Counted from the first letter of the stretch, positions 1 to 8,758 are shown. The stretch: DNA of 35,623 nt from Segetibacter aerophilus (GCF_007991655.1 NZ_BJYT01000036.1:1-35623); one strand, 5' to 3'. Numbers and translations are program-made. Notes: generated by a model not told the origin, from the sequence alone.

Positions 1-88
1 GGAATCCTTTGAACATGGTAAGTATGCGAGCATTTGTATTTTAATTCTTCACTAGAATATTTTCTTTTTTGCTTGCCCCCCGAAACAA

Positions 89-124
89 AAAAAGGCCTCC
101 GAAAACGAAACAGCCCGTTTTCGG
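89..124 (-). terminator. Rho-independent terminator-like hairpin
   Basis: A perfect 9-bp stem (CCGAAAACG pairing with CGTTTTCGG) surrounds an 8-nt loop. Read on the minus strand it is followed by a T-rich run (GGCCTTTTTTTG). No minus-strand gene ends just before it inside the window, so what it terminates is unclear. It could serve an unannotated transcript from the 130-500 region. Confidence 0.45.
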
Positions 125-331
125 AACTGGTATTTCAATTAGACTTTCGTAGTACTGTGGTGAAGGACAGTTGAGCCTTGATGCTTTGACTGTTTTTCAG
201 CTCTGTTTCATTTTAGAAGACAAAAAAGAAAAGGCATGAAAATTAACTGCTGAAGCCACAGTAGCACTACAGCTAAATCAAGGAACAACGAAAGGGACGG
301 GCTGTTATCGTTCCTTTCTTGAATTTTCTTT

Positions 332-366
332 GGTTACTTTCTTTGTTTCAAGACAAAGAAAGTGAC
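332..366. repeat. Long AT-rich inverted repeat
   Basis: GTTACTTTCTTTG pairs with CAAAGAAAGTGAC across an 8-nt loop, with one G-T wobble. Stem-loops of this kind, built on a GGTTACTTTCTTTG core, are common intergenic repeats in many bacteria. No function can be assigned from sequence. Confidence 0.5.
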
Positions 367-525
367 AAGCTGAGCAACGTGCTTTTTGGAAAATGGACTC
401 TGTTGAACATGGGTAAGTATGCGAGCATTTGTATTTGTGTTTTCATAAGCATAAAAAGGAAAAGTAGTTACAGTTTTACTTTGCCCAGCCCTACATAACT
501 TCGTTTGTTTCAAACTAGAATATTT

Positions 526-1746
526 ATGATGAAGCTCGATGAAAGCCTGCTGAAAAAATATGCGCAGGTGATGGTGCACTATGCTTTAAATAACGGTAAT
601 GGTATCAGTAAAGGCGACACCGTTTTCCTTATTGGACAAGAGTGTACTAAAGACCTTTTTACGGCTATTGCCAGAGAGATCTATGGTGCGGGAGGAAACG
701 TAATTTCCAATTATCAACCCGACAACACAAGGGATAATAGTCTTCCCCGCTTCTTGCTTCAGAATGGTAGCGACGAACAAATTAGTTTTTTTGCCAGGCC
801 TTACTGGCAAGGAATAGTTGATGCTACGGATCATATTCTCTTTATTATTTCCGAGCCTGATATTCACTACCTCGAAGGAATTCCTTCGGCGAAGATTAGC
901 ATGATGAACAGCGCAAGGGCGCCGTACATGAAGATGCGGGAAATGAAAGAGCAGGCAGGAAAGCTGTCCTGGTCGCTTTGCCTCTATGGTACTCAATCGA
1001 TGGCTGATGAGGCCGGGCTGACGTTGGAAGAGTACTGGGAGCAAATTATCGAAGCATGTTACCTGCGGGAGGACGACCCGGTAACAAAATGGAAGGCCGT
1101 ACAAAAAGAGATAGAGGACATAAAAGATAAGCTGGATGCATTGGAGATTGAGAAGCTGCACATAAAAGGTGAGGATGTAGATCTCGAAGTGCAAATAGGT
1201 CAACATCGTAAATGGTTAAGTGGTGGAGGAAAGAATATTCCGAGCTTCGAAATTTTTACATCGCCGGATTGGAGAGGCACTAATGGGTATATCAACTTTA
1301 ATCAGCCACTGTATTATTCGGGCAAGCGTATAGCAGGCGTATCTCTTCAATTTGAAAACGGGATAGTGGTGGCCTCGTCTGCTTCGGAAAATGAAGATGC
1401 TTTGAAGGAAATGATTTCACAAGAGAATGCGGATAAGGTGGGAGAATTTTCACTAACAGACAGGCGTCATTCGCGCATTACAAAGTTCATGGCCACTACG
1501 CTTTTTGATGAAAATACAGGAGGTGAATTTGGAAACACACACATAGCACTTGGCAATGCTTATAAGGATACTTTCGCAGGAGATATGTCAACTGTATCAG
1601 ACGAACAATGGGCGGAGATGGGTTACAACAGTTGTCCAAAAGTGCACACCGATATCATTAGCACTACCAACAGAACGGTGACAGCAACCTTGCGTGATAA
1701 TACCCAAACAGTTATTTATGAAGAAGGGCAATTTGTATTGGATTAG
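526..1746 (+). CDS. M29 family aminopeptidase
   Basis: A cytosolic metallo-aminopeptidase of peptidase family M29 (AmpS/AmpT/PepS type) that removes N-terminal residues from peptides. Counting from the ATG at 526, the family's metal ligands and catalytic residues are present in order and with the expected spacing: E242 (PSFEIFT), E307 (GEFSLTD), H339 and Y346 (THIALGNAY), and H374 with D376 (HTDII). The 406-residue length is normal for the family. A TTG at 505 extends the frame by seven residues, but the tandem ATGs at 526/529 begin the typical family N-terminus and are preferred. It stands alone; its upstream region contains a duplicated segment. The C-terminal metal-binding half is the most conserved part. 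Family assignment is strong; the in vivo substrate is unknown. Confidence 0.93.
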   Translation: MMKLDESLLKKYAQVMVHYALNNGNGISKGDTVFLIGQECTKDLFTAIAREIYGAGGNVISNYQPDNTRDNSLPRFLLQNGSDEQISFFARPYWQGIVDATDHILFIISEPDIHYLEGIPSAKISMMNSARAPYMKMREMKEQAGKLSWSLCLYGTQSMADEAGLTLEEYWEQIIEACYLREDDPVTKWKAVQKEIEDIKDKLDALEIEKLHIKGEDVDLEVQIGQHRKWLSGGGKNIPSFEIFTSPDWRGTNGYINFNQPLYYSGKRIAGVSLQFENGIVVASSASENEDALKEMISQENADKVGEFSLTDRRHSRITKFMATTLFDENTGGEFGNTHIALGNAYKDTFAGDMSTVSDEQWAEMGYNSCPKVHTDIISTTNRTVTATLRDNTQTVIYEEGQFVLD

Positions 1747-1868
1747 CTATAACTGTATGTAAGGAACGAAGTAAATGGTATTACCAATCGCGGATTTCAA
1801 AATTCTTATGAAACCATATTTTAAGTCAAAAACATTAAAAGCTTAGAGGTATGAGAATAGCCCTGTTT

Positions 1869-2717
1869 CTATGATACCTTCTGCTTTCTGTAATCCCTGG
1901 GGGCAATGGCGTAGTGTTTTTTGAAAGTTTTGTTGAAATGGCTTTCATCACTAAAGCCAAACTCGTGAGCAATTTGTGAGATGCTCTTTTCGCTATATTT
2001 CAAACGGTTTTCAACCTGCGTAAGCTTGTACTTTAAAATATACTGTTGTAATGCTTCGCCCGCTTGCTTCTTGAAATAGGTGCTGAGGTAACTGGGTGAA
2101 TAATGAAAAACTTCGGCAAGATGTTCAACTCGCAGTTTTTCCGGAATACAGATATTTGTCCTGATATGCACCAATAACGCTTCAAACAAAGAAGACGCAA
2201 CTTCCTTTGTTTCATGTACCGGCTCCATAATTAAGTTACGGGCTATGATACTAAGGATAGCTTTCATTAAGCCATCCATTACTGCTTCGAAAAACCCGTG
2301 CTGCCTGTTTTCGTATTCCTCTATGAGCACCGTCAACAAGTGATCGAGCCGCATTTTGTCCTGCTCATTTTTTACCACTGCCCCGTTAGACTGATAAGGC
2401 GTGTTAAGCAACAACTCTATTGTCTTTAGCCAGTCCTGTTGCTTTGCCGAAGACGCTTGTTTTATAAAAACTTCCGTGAACCGGATGTAGTTGAAACAGG
2501 TATGTTGTTCTATTTCGAAATAGTGATAATCTTCATGCCCTAGCAGGAAAACATCTCCACTCTTATAAAAAAATTCATTGCCATTGATGTAATGCTTGCC
2601 GGTGCCTTCCCTTATAAAAATAATCTCGAAGTAGCTGTGCTTATGAACAGGATGCTCCCATGCGTCTGCATCAAAGCAATACACGTTGAAAGGTTCATAT
2701 TGAAGATAGCGCCGCAT
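1869..2717 (-). CDS. AraC family transcriptional regulator
   Basis: A DNA-binding regulator with an N-terminal cupin-like sensor domain and a C-terminal AraC double helix-turn-helix. The sensor region (about residues 1-140) contains the typical HKHSYFEIIFIREGTG stretch. The DNA-binding region (about 180-282) contains the hallmark HYSPSYLSTYFKKQAG and FGFSDESHFNKTFKKHY motifs and ends in the usual APRDYRK. The 282-residue length is normal for the family. It is divergent from the DUF1080 gene with only about 50-80 bp between starts, so it may control that gene, itself, or both. The inducer is unknown, although cupin-containing AraC proteins in Bacteroidota often sense sugars or related metabolites. 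Confidence 0.92.
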   Translation of the reverse strand: MRRYLQYEPFNVYCFDADAWEHPVHKHSYFEIIFIREGTGKHYINGNEFFYKSGDVFLLGHEDYHYFEIEQHTCFNYIRFTEVFIKQASSAKQQDWLKTIELLLNTPYQSNGAVVKNEQDKMRLDHLLTVLIEEYENRQHGFFEAVMDGLMKAILSIIARNLIMEPVHETKEVASSLFEALLVHIRTNICIPEKLRVEHLAEVFHYSPSYLSTYFKKQAGEALQQYILKYKLTQVENRLKYSEKSISQIAHEFGFSDESHFNKTFKKHYAIAPRDYRKQKVS

Positions 2718-2722
2718 AAAAA

Positions 2723-2755
2723 TGAAACTACCAATAATCCTTGAATTTGTACAAA
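2723..2755 (-). promoter_or_regulatory. Candidate promoter of the araC-type gene
   Basis: On the minus strand TTTG is followed after 21 nt by TAGTTTCA, close to the Bacteroidota TTG-N19/21-TAnnTTTG promoter, six nt before the regulator start. The -33 box overlaps a perfect 12-bp palindrome, ATTTGTACAAAT (about 2745-2756), a plausible operator in the divergent region. This is motif matching only. Confidence 0.3.
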
Positions 2756-2798
2756 TAGCACCGTAAGAATGGCTGGTACTTTTGAAAAAATTAATATT

Positions 2799-3926
2799 AT
2801 GAAACAGGTTCTGCTACATGTAAAATTTCAAACCCATATTGTATTAAGATTATTTCTGTTAACAGTAATGCCAGCCTTTATCAGCTATAACACAATTGCG
2901 CAAAAACAAAGCAATGGATGGAAGAGCTTATTTAACGGTAAGGATTTGAGTAACTGGGGAACTTACTTACGTCCCTCCGAAGCGCCAGCCGATAAACAGC
3001 CTATCGGTTTAAACAAAGATCCGCATGGCGTTTTTACTGTCGACAACGGGATGATACATATTTCGGGTCAAGATTGGGGTGGCATGTTTACTAATGAATC
3101 TTACAGCAATTATCATTTGCGTTTCGACGTAAGATTCGGAGAAAAGAAATGGGCTCCAAGGGAAAACGTGGTGGCCGATGGCGGCCTGTTATTTCATTGT
3201 TCACTTCCTTACGATTTTGGCTCGACATGTTGGATGCGAAGTCTTGAATTGCAGATACAGGAAACGGACGTAGCCGATTACCATAACGTGGGTGCAGGTA
3301 TTCCGGAAATACAAATTTCAAAGGGGAAAGATGGAAATGATCCAGTCGATCAATATGATCCTTCCGCCCCATTTCAACTTACAAAAAACAGGGTTTATCG
3401 TTCCACTAATTTTGAAAGTCCGCATGGTGAATGGACAAAAGTAGACCTGGTAGCTCGTGGTGCAGATGCAGTATTTATCGTAAATGGATTTGTTGTAAAC
3501 CGAATTTATAATATTTACAGAACGGACCTGAATGAACAAACAACCAGTGGACAGCTACAGTTTCAAAGCGAGGGAGCAGAGCATTTTTTGAGGGATATTC
3601 AATTACGATCAATTGACTTTAATGTGTCAAAAACACCGAAACTAGCAAGCAATAAAAACGAGATAGCGATAAATGCAACGCCGCAACAACTTCAAATAAC
3701 CAACCAGGGCGATGCTGTAGAATTAATAGGTGCTGAACTGTTAGGTAAAAATCTTGAAGCGTTTATTGTGAAGCTTCCAGCCTTTCCGATGGTACTTGCA
3801 AAAGGCGGAAAGATCAGTATTCCTGTTTCTGTAAAACCCGGTTATGCAGCTACCAAAGTGCAGCTTAAGTTGGAGACAGTACTTGGACCAGTTAAAAATT
3901 TTAGTGTGTTGTTAAGTGCACAGTAA
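2799..3926 (+). CDS. Secreted DUF1080 (3-keto-disaccharide hydrolase-like) protein
   Basis: A predicted exported protein with a DUF1080 beta-jelly-roll domain (concanavalin-like fold). Members of this family include 3-keto-disaccharide hydrolases and other glycan-binding or glycan-cleaving proteins. The diagnostic opening GWKSLFNGKDLSNW follows a signal peptide, and the domain runs to about residue 270. A further ~90-residue C-terminal stretch looks like a beta-sandwich (Ig-like) module; that is inference. The ATG at 2799 is chosen because it starts a signal sequence ending near AQKQ; an in-frame ATG at 2769 would add ten residues in front. It is divergent from an AraC-type regulator. The substrate cannot be named from sequence. 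Confidence 0.87.
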   Translation: MKQVLLHVKFQTHIVLRLFLLTVMPAFISYNTIAQKQSNGWKSLFNGKDLSNWGTYLRPSEAPADKQPIGLNKDPHGVFTVDNGMIHISGQDWGGMFTNESYSNYHLRFDVRFGEKKWAPRENVVADGGLLFHCSLPYDFGSTCWMRSLELQIQETDVADYHNVGAGIPEIQISKGKDGNDPVDQYDPSAPFQLTKNRVYRSTNFESPHGEWTKVDLVARGADAVFIVNGFVVNRIYNIYRTDLNEQTTSGQLQFQSEGAEHFLRDIQLRSIDFNVSKTPKLASNKNEIAINATPQQLQITNQGDAVELIGAELLGKNLEAFIVKLPAFPMVLAKGGKISIPVSVKPGYAATKVQLKLETVLGPVKNFSVLLSAQ

Positions 3927-4013
3927 ATAAATGTAGGATGAAACCATTTCGAAGAGAAGGCCAAAGCATTAAAAGGTAGTATGCCTAGGTAGCGCTATTA
4001 AGTAATCAAGAAA

Positions 4014-4049
4014 ATAAAGGAAGGAACTTGTTATCGTTCCTTCCTTTAT
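4014..4049. terminator. Bidirectional terminator between converging genes
   Basis: A near-perfect inverted repeat: ATAAAGGAAGGAAC and GTTCCTTCCTTTAT form a 14-bp stem around an 8-nt loop. It lies between the ends of the plus-strand DUF1080 gene and the minus-strand carbonic anhydrase gene. The minus-strand reading continues into a T-rich run, so it most clearly terminates the sulP-can transcript. Confidence 0.7.
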
Positions 4050-4079
4050 CTCTTCGCTGCAACAATCACTTTTCTATCT

Positions 4080-4751
4080 TTATGCCATCATCAATTCTGC
4101 TCCTTTGGGTTCATTTATAATCACGGTCTCTTCATAAAACTCAGTGTTGCCGGATGTAACATCATACATTGCACCGCAGATTCCTATTTTCCCTTCTTCT
4201 ACCATCTCGCGAATGATGTTGCTTCTATTCAAGATCTCCTCCACATTTCTTATTACATTAATTCTTGAGACGTTCTCTACAAATTCCGGGTTGGCTGAAG
4301 TTCGGTTTTCAGTCGTGGTCTTTTCGGCCTGTACTGCCGGCTGTATTTTAGAAAGCAGCTTAGATAAGTGGCCCATTTCTACATGGTCGCATGCACCTTT
4401 TACAGCTCCGCATTTTGTATGACCTAATACGAGAATAAATTTAGAACCCGCAATCTTACAGGCGAATTCCATACTGCCCAAAATATCATCATTAATTACG
4501 TTGCCAGCTATACGCACACTAAAAATATCTCCAAGCCCCTGGTCAAAAATTAGTTCTGCCGATGTTCGGCTGTCTATGCAACTTAAGATTACTTCAAACG
4601 GCCATTGTCCCTCGCTCGTATTGTTTACCTGCTCAAGCAAGTTGCGGTTTACTTTCAGGTTTTGTACAAACCGTTTATTACCTTCTTGCAATATTTCCAG
4701 CGCTTCTTTTGGAGTGATCTTTTCCTGTAATTCTTTACTTAAAGTTCTCAT
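4080..4751 (-). CDS. Beta-class carbonic anhydrase
   Basis: A zinc enzyme that interconverts CO2 and bicarbonate in the cytoplasm. The beta-class signature is complete: C58, the Asp-Arg dyad D60 and R62 (SCIDSRTS), and the second zinc-ligand pair H111 and C114 (LGHTKCGAVKGA). The 223-residue length is normal. It begins 19 bp after the stop of the SulP transporter on the same strand, and a strong hairpin follows its stop, so the two form a compact operon. Such SulP-carbonic anhydrase linkage is well known and points to bicarbonate uptake or CO2/HCO3 balance. No signal peptide is present. Confidence 0.96.
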   Translation of the reverse strand: MRTLSKELQEKITPKEALEILQEGNKRFVQNLKVNRNLLEQVNNTSEGQWPFEVILSCIDSRTSAELIFDQGLGDIFSVRIAGNVINDDILGSMEFACKIAGSKFILVLGHTKCGAVKGACDHVEMGHLSKLLSKIQPAVQAEKTTTENRTSANPEFVENVSRINVIRNVEEILNRSNIIREMVEEGKIGICGAMYDVTSGNTEFYEETVIINEPKGAELMMA

Positions 4752-4770
4752 GACTTAAAAATTTAAAGGG

Positions 4771-6405
4771 TTAATTATAAACCAGTATTCCGGTTTCTTG
4801 ATTAGTAAAACTTTCATTTCTATCAGTAAAAGCTTGCCTTTCAGATATAACATGATGCGTGTTGTCGATCTTGTATTTTTCCCGCAAACCAGTAAGTATA
4901 CAATCTATATTTTTTTCAGGTGCTTTGATATTTTTAAACTCCTTAATCAACTCCAGCACATCATAATCGATATACGTTGTTTTAGTAGCATCTATAACAA
5001 CTTTTGAATTTGCAGGCAAATGGTTCAAAGTAAGTTTAATACTTGCCTTATTTAAAAACGATACCTCTTCCGACAACTGAATTCTTATTACCTCGCCTTC
5101 ATGATGATTTTCTTTATGGAAGTAATAAGAGTTTTTCATGTTGCCGTAAAGTATTGCAACCATGCTTGTTAGTAGTCCTAAACCTACACCCGTCAACAGG
5201 TCAGTGAAAACTACTGCAACAACTGTTACTATAAAAGGAACCCACTGGTATTTTCCGTTTGCAAACATTTCCTTGAAGATTGAAATACGGGCCAGCTTAT
5301 AACCGGTAATTAATAAAATGGCTGCCAGCGCACCCAACGGAATCATATTTAGAACACCGGGTATAAATGCGGAACAAACCAGTATTAATGTACCGTGAAT
5401 AATAGTAGATGCTTTTGTTTGAGCACCTGCATTTATGTTTGCGGAAGAACGTACAATCACGCTTGTAACGGGCAGGCCACCCAGCAAACCGGAAACCATA
5501 TTACCAATTCCTTGCGCCTTTAGTTCTCGATTTTGGTTAGTTGCCCTCCGTAAGCGATCCATCTTGTCTACAGCTTCGATACAAAGTAAAGTTTCAATTG
5601 AAGCTACTGCAGCAATTGTGAAAGCTGTTATGATCACATCTTTATTTGTAATAGCTGAAAAATTGGGGAGGGTAAATAATCCAAGAAATTCATCGAAACT
5701 ACCGGCAACGGGCACTTGTACCAGGTGCTCTTTTTCAACTGCAATTGCTGGGAAAAAAGCATTGAACAAGTTGTTGAGCAGAACACTTACAACCACTGCA
5801 GCCAATGCACCGGGAACTACTTTAAAGCGTTTCATAAAGGGCTTTTCCCACAGAACCAGAATTGTTAATGCTACTAATGTAATAATGGTAACGCCAATGT
5901 GGATGTGTTGTAAAGGCTCTAAAAGCGCAGAGAAAGTATTGTTTCCATTAGCTTGCTGAAACGCTGTTTCTCCTTCGGCGTCTTTATCGTAGCCAAAAGC
6001 GTGGGGTATTTGTTTTAGAATAATGATAACACCAATAGCGGTAAGCATCCCCTTGATAACGCTTCCAGGAAAGTAATTGGCAATACTACCGGCTTTTAAG
6101 AAACCCAGTAGAAGTTGGATAAGGCCGGCTAAAAATACGGCTGCCAAAAATGTTTCAAAAGCACCAAGCCTGGTTATACCGGCTAACACAATAGCAGTTA
6201 AACCTGCCGCAGGGCCACTAACGCTTAACTGCGAATTACTTAAACTACCGATAACAATACCACCGACAATACCGGCAATTAAACCACTAAAAAAGGGCGC
6301 ACCTGAAGCAAGTGCAATACCCAGGCATAATGGTACTGCCACTAAAAAAACAACTATACTAGAGGGAATGTCATATTTAAGATTTGTAAACACAGACTTT
6401 TTCAT
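4771..6405 (-). CDS. SulP family inorganic anion (probable bicarbonate) transporter
   Basis: An integral inner-membrane transporter of the SulP/SLC26 family. About ten to twelve hydrophobic helices span residues 15-420. The family N-terminus (IPSSIVVFLVAVPLCLGIALASG) is followed by a substrate-site region containing NSQLSVSGPAAGLTA. A C-terminal STAS-like part (about 440-544) contains VVIDATKTTYIDYDVLELI. The Met at 6405 is chosen because it begins the conserved family start MKKSVF; an upstream in-frame Met at 6519 would add 38 polar residues that lack family features. The gene precedes a beta-carbonic anhydrase by 19 bp, which suggests that bicarbonate rather than sulfate is the substrate. 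That substrate call is inference from context. Confidence 0.93.
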   Translation of the reverse strand: MKKSVFTNLKYDIPSSIVVFLVAVPLCLGIALASGAPFFSGLIAGIVGGIVIGSLSNSQLSVSGPAAGLTAIVLAGITRLGAFETFLAAVFLAGLIQLLLGFLKAGSIANYFPGSVIKGMLTAIGVIIILKQIPHAFGYDKDAEGETAFQQANGNNTFSALLEPLQHIHIGVTIITLVALTILVLWEKPFMKRFKVVPGALAAVVVSVLLNNLFNAFFPAIAVEKEHLVQVPVAGSFDEFLGLFTLPNFSAITNKDVIITAFTIAAVASIETLLCIEAVDKMDRLRRATNQNRELKAQGIGNMVSGLLGGLPVTSVIVRSSANINAGAQTKASTIIHGTLILVCSAFIPGVLNMIPLGALAAILLITGYKLARISIFKEMFANGKYQWVPFIVTVVAVVFTDLLTGVGLGLLTSMVAILYGNMKNSYYFHKENHHEGEVIRIQLSEEVSFLNKASIKLTLNHLPANSKVVIDATKTTYIDYDVLELIKEFKNIKAPEKNIDCILTGLREKYKIDNTHHVISERQAFTDRNESFTNQETGILVYN

Positions 6406-6572
6406 AACCTGCTTATTAAAGTTTGTGGAATGAATAAAACTCGGGTTGTAAGAAGCTGTTTGAAGAACTTTTGCTTGGCTGCAATTGTTTTTCAAAGCAT
6501 CATTTTCACTTCGCTTCAATGGTTGTGCAGTTGCAAACCTTAATGCAGGGAGTTAAAAAAGAAATTCAACAG

Positions 6573-6590
6573 CTTCTACTGTAGTAGAAG
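6573..6590. repeat. Short perfect inverted repeat upstream of sulP
   Basis: CTTCTACT and AGTAGAAG form an 8-bp stem with a 2-nt spacer. It sits between the stop of the small 100-residue gene and the sulP start, and is followed on the minus strand by a T-rich stretch 12 nt further on. It may be a weak terminator or an operator. Confidence 0.35.
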
Positions 6591-6598
6591 AAGAGAGG

Positions 6599-6901
6599 TT
6601 ACACAAGGTCGGGAGGAGGGGTATTAGGCTGGTCAAAAAAACTCTGATAGGGATTATGATGTCTTAAAGGTATTTTGCAAGAGGCTATATTAGGTGTTAT
6701 GCCAGGGCGAAACAAATGATAAACAGGGAAATTATCCTCGCCACTTTGCTTGTCTGTTTTTTTCTCCGCTTTTTCTTTCCCGTCTTCATTATCATCAAGA
6801 AGAACTTTCTCCAGTTCGGATTTGAGCATCATAAGGCCATTTCCGGTAATAATTTTTAACCCCGAACTAAAAAGTAATATGGTTAGTACAAACTTCAGCA
6901 T
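6599..6901 (-). CDS. Small membrane-anchored hypothetical protein
   Basis: An unrecognised 100-residue protein. Its N-terminal 18 residues (MLKFVLTILLFSSGLKII) form a hydrophobic signal or anchor segment. A very acidic and Lys-rich stretch follows (about 30-56), then a Pro-rich tail ending in TPPPDLV. It lies on the same strand, about 190 bp upstream of the sulP start, with a small inverted repeat between them, so cotranscription with sulP-can is possible but not certain. The antisense frame looks less like a protein. No function is proposed. Confidence 0.5.
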   Translation of the reverse strand: MLKFVLTILLFSSGLKIITGNGLMMLKSELEKVLLDDNEDGKEKAEKKTDKQSGEDNFPVYHLFRPGITPNIASCKIPLRHHNPYQSFFDQPNTPPPDLV

Positions 6902-7074
6902 AAGACTTTACAAAAATAGGAATAGCAAACTTTATGCGATTTTAAAAAACTGTTGCTAAAAGGTTTTAACTAACCAACATATCTCATTCGTAATATGCAG
7001 GAATGAAATATTGACAGCGCTTTCTATTTGTCTAAACAGGTTATAGTGACAAAAGGTTCAATTAATCGAAGGGC

Positions 7075-8625
7075 CTACTTTTTACTCTTATTGATGATCT
7101 TATAAATGTCTGTTCTCCTGTCTTTAAGATTTCTAACTGCGCCGAAACTATGCAGTTCTTTCAATAGGTCTACATCCACGTCGGCAATTAGCGTCGTCTC
7201 GGTATTTGGTGTTGCTTCCGCTTTGATCCCATTACTTGGAAAGGAAAAATCAGAAGGTGTAAACACGGCAGACTGAGCATATTGAATATCCATATTATGA
7301 ACTTTTGGAAGGTTCCCTACACTTCCGGCTATGGCAACATAACACTCGTTTTCTATTGCCCTCGCCTGTGCGCAACTACGAACACGCGTGTATCCATTTT
7401 GGGTATCAGTCATAAAGGGTACAAAAAGAATTTGCATTCCTTGTTCGGCCAATAGTCGCGGCAGTTCGGGAAACTCAACATCATAACAAATGAGGATACC
7501 GATTTTACCGCAATCAGTATCATAAGTAGCAATAGAATCACCGCCGATCATTCCCCACGAACTCTTCTCGGCAGGGGTCAGGTGAATTTTCTGGTACATC
7601 TCGTATGAGCCATCACGTCGGCACAGGTAGCCCACATTGTGCAGTGTTCCATTGTCGAGATAAGGCATGCTTCCCGTAATAATGTTTATGTTGTAGCTGA
7701 CCGCATACTCCATAAACTTATCCCGCAGAGGCACTGTGCATTTGGCTATTTCGCGCATGGCTTCTGCTCCACTCATATGATTGTAAGCAGTCATCAAAGG
7801 GGCGTTAAACAACTCGGGAAATAGGATAAAGTCGCTCTGATAGTCGCTCACGACATCCACGAAAAACTCTATTTGTTCGCACAACGACTCGAGGTTTGGA
7901 AAAGGTCTCATTTGCCATTGTACTAAGCCTAGTCTTATAATAGATTTTTTGGAGTTAATGTGTGCAGCCTCCTCATTGTAGTAGATGTTGTTCCATTCTA
8001 AAAGCGAGGCGTATTCGAGGGACTCAGTATCACCTGCCAGGTAGCCTTTTAAAATTTTCTTTACGTGGAAATCATTGGCCAACTGGAATGATAGGGTAGG
8101 GTCATGGATCTCTTTTCCCTTCACCTTATCAAGGTACTCTTTCGGGGAAAGTTTGTCTGCATAATCTTTGTACTTGGGGATGCGGCCGCCTGCTATTATT
8201 GCTCTTAGATTGTGTCTTTCACATATTTCCTTTCTGGCGTCATACAACCTTCTTCCGATGCGCATTCCACGGTATTCAGGATGTACAAAAAAGTCGATGC
8301 CGTATAAGACATCTCCTTTTGGGTCATGTGTCGAAAACGTATAATTGCCCGTTATTTGTTCATAGGTGTGATTGTCACCAAACTGGTCATAATTTACAAT
8401 TAGAGACAACGCACATCCTGCTATTGAGCCATTGACTACCAGGCAAATCTGCCCTTCGGGAAATATCTCAACCAGCTTGCTGATGTGTGACTCACCCCAA
8501 AAAGATGCACCTTCCCAATCTGAATACGCTTCAATCATCGATGATTGCAAACCCAAATAATCATCCTTCGTAAGTGTTCGTAACTCAATCTTTAAATCCT
8601 CGTTCTTTGTTTCCATTTGCTGCAA
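7075..8625 (-). CDS. GNAT acetyltransferase-carbon-nitrogen hydrolase fusion
   Basis: A cytoplasmic two-domain protein. Residues ~10-200 form a GNAT N-acetyltransferase; the acetyl-CoA loop is visible as RGMRIG (119-124). Residues ~228-510 form a nitrilase-superfamily amidohydrolase with the full catalytic triad E271 (FPELFNAP), K346 (YQKIHLTP) and C380 (LICYDVEFPEL). This architecture is a known, widespread bacterial family of unresolved substrate, plausibly acting in amide hydrolysis and acyl transfer of one metabolite. The 516-residue length fits. The fourth residue is also Met, so the start could be nine bases later. No operon partner is obvious, as the next minus-strand gene (8759-8956) lies upstream and has its own terminator. 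Confidence 0.93.
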   Translation of the reverse strand: MQQMETKNEDLKIELRTLTKDDYLGLQSSMIEAYSDWEGASFWGESHISKLVEIFPEGQICLVVNGSIAGCALSLIVNYDQFGDNHTYEQITGNYTFSTHDPKGDVLYGIDFFVHPEYRGMRIGRRLYDARKEICERHNLRAIIAGGRIPKYKDYADKLSPKEYLDKVKGKEIHDPTLSFQLANDFHVKKILKGYLAGDTESLEYASLLEWNNIYYNEEAAHINSKKSIIRLGLVQWQMRPFPNLESLCEQIEFFVDVVSDYQSDFILFPELFNAPLMTAYNHMSGAEAMREIAKCTVPLRDKFMEYAVSYNINIITGSMPYLDNGTLHNVGYLCRRDGSYEMYQKIHLTPAEKSSWGMIGGDSIATYDTDCGKIGILICYDVEFPELPRLLAEQGMQILFVPFMTDTQNGYTRVRSCAQARAIENECYVAIAGSVGNLPKVHNMDIQYAQSAVFTPSDFSFPSNGIKAEATPNTETTLIADVDVDLLKELHSFGAVRNLKDRRTDIYKIINKSKK

Positions 8626-8705
8626 TTTAGTCTTGCTTTTCTACAATAGCCGCAACGCTGTTGCTTATAAACGCAACTTTCACTTATGAAGTCTTCAAAA
8701 AGACA

Positions 8706-8730
8706 ATGCCGCAAACAGCATTTGCGGCAT
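8706..8730 (-). terminator. Rho-independent terminator of the small Lys/Ser-rich gene
   Basis: ATGCCGCAAA and TTTGCGGCAT form a perfect 10-bp stem with a 5-nt loop, read on the minus strand before TGTCTTTTTG. It lies 28 nt past the stop of the 65-residue gene, which supports that gene being expressed separately from the GNAT-nitrilase gene. Confidence 0.7.
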
Positions 8731-8758
8731 CGAAGGTTAATTCCCTTTGCAGACTCGA

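Larger units (their letters stand above)
1..525. other. Left-edge intergenic region with direct repeats, no gene
   Basis: No credible coding sequence is seen here. The region holds a ~30-bp direct repeat (near 10-41 and again near 404-436, sharing the core GTAAGTATGCGAGCATTTG). A second short match, ACTAGAATATTT, occurs near 50 and near 514, just before the aminopeptidase start. It also holds a terminator-like hairpin near 99-124 and a long AT-rich hairpin near 332-366. The layout looks like a duplicated upstream segment with about 390 bp between the copies. Confidence 0.5.

Noticed and set aside
334-579. 81-residue minus-strand open frame at the left edge
   Set aside because: It overlaps the aminopeptidase start and the duplicated upstream segment; its composition does not look like a protein.
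586-1206. 206-residue minus-strand open frame
   Set aside because: It lies fully antisense to the well-supported M29 aminopeptidase and has no domain-like sequence.
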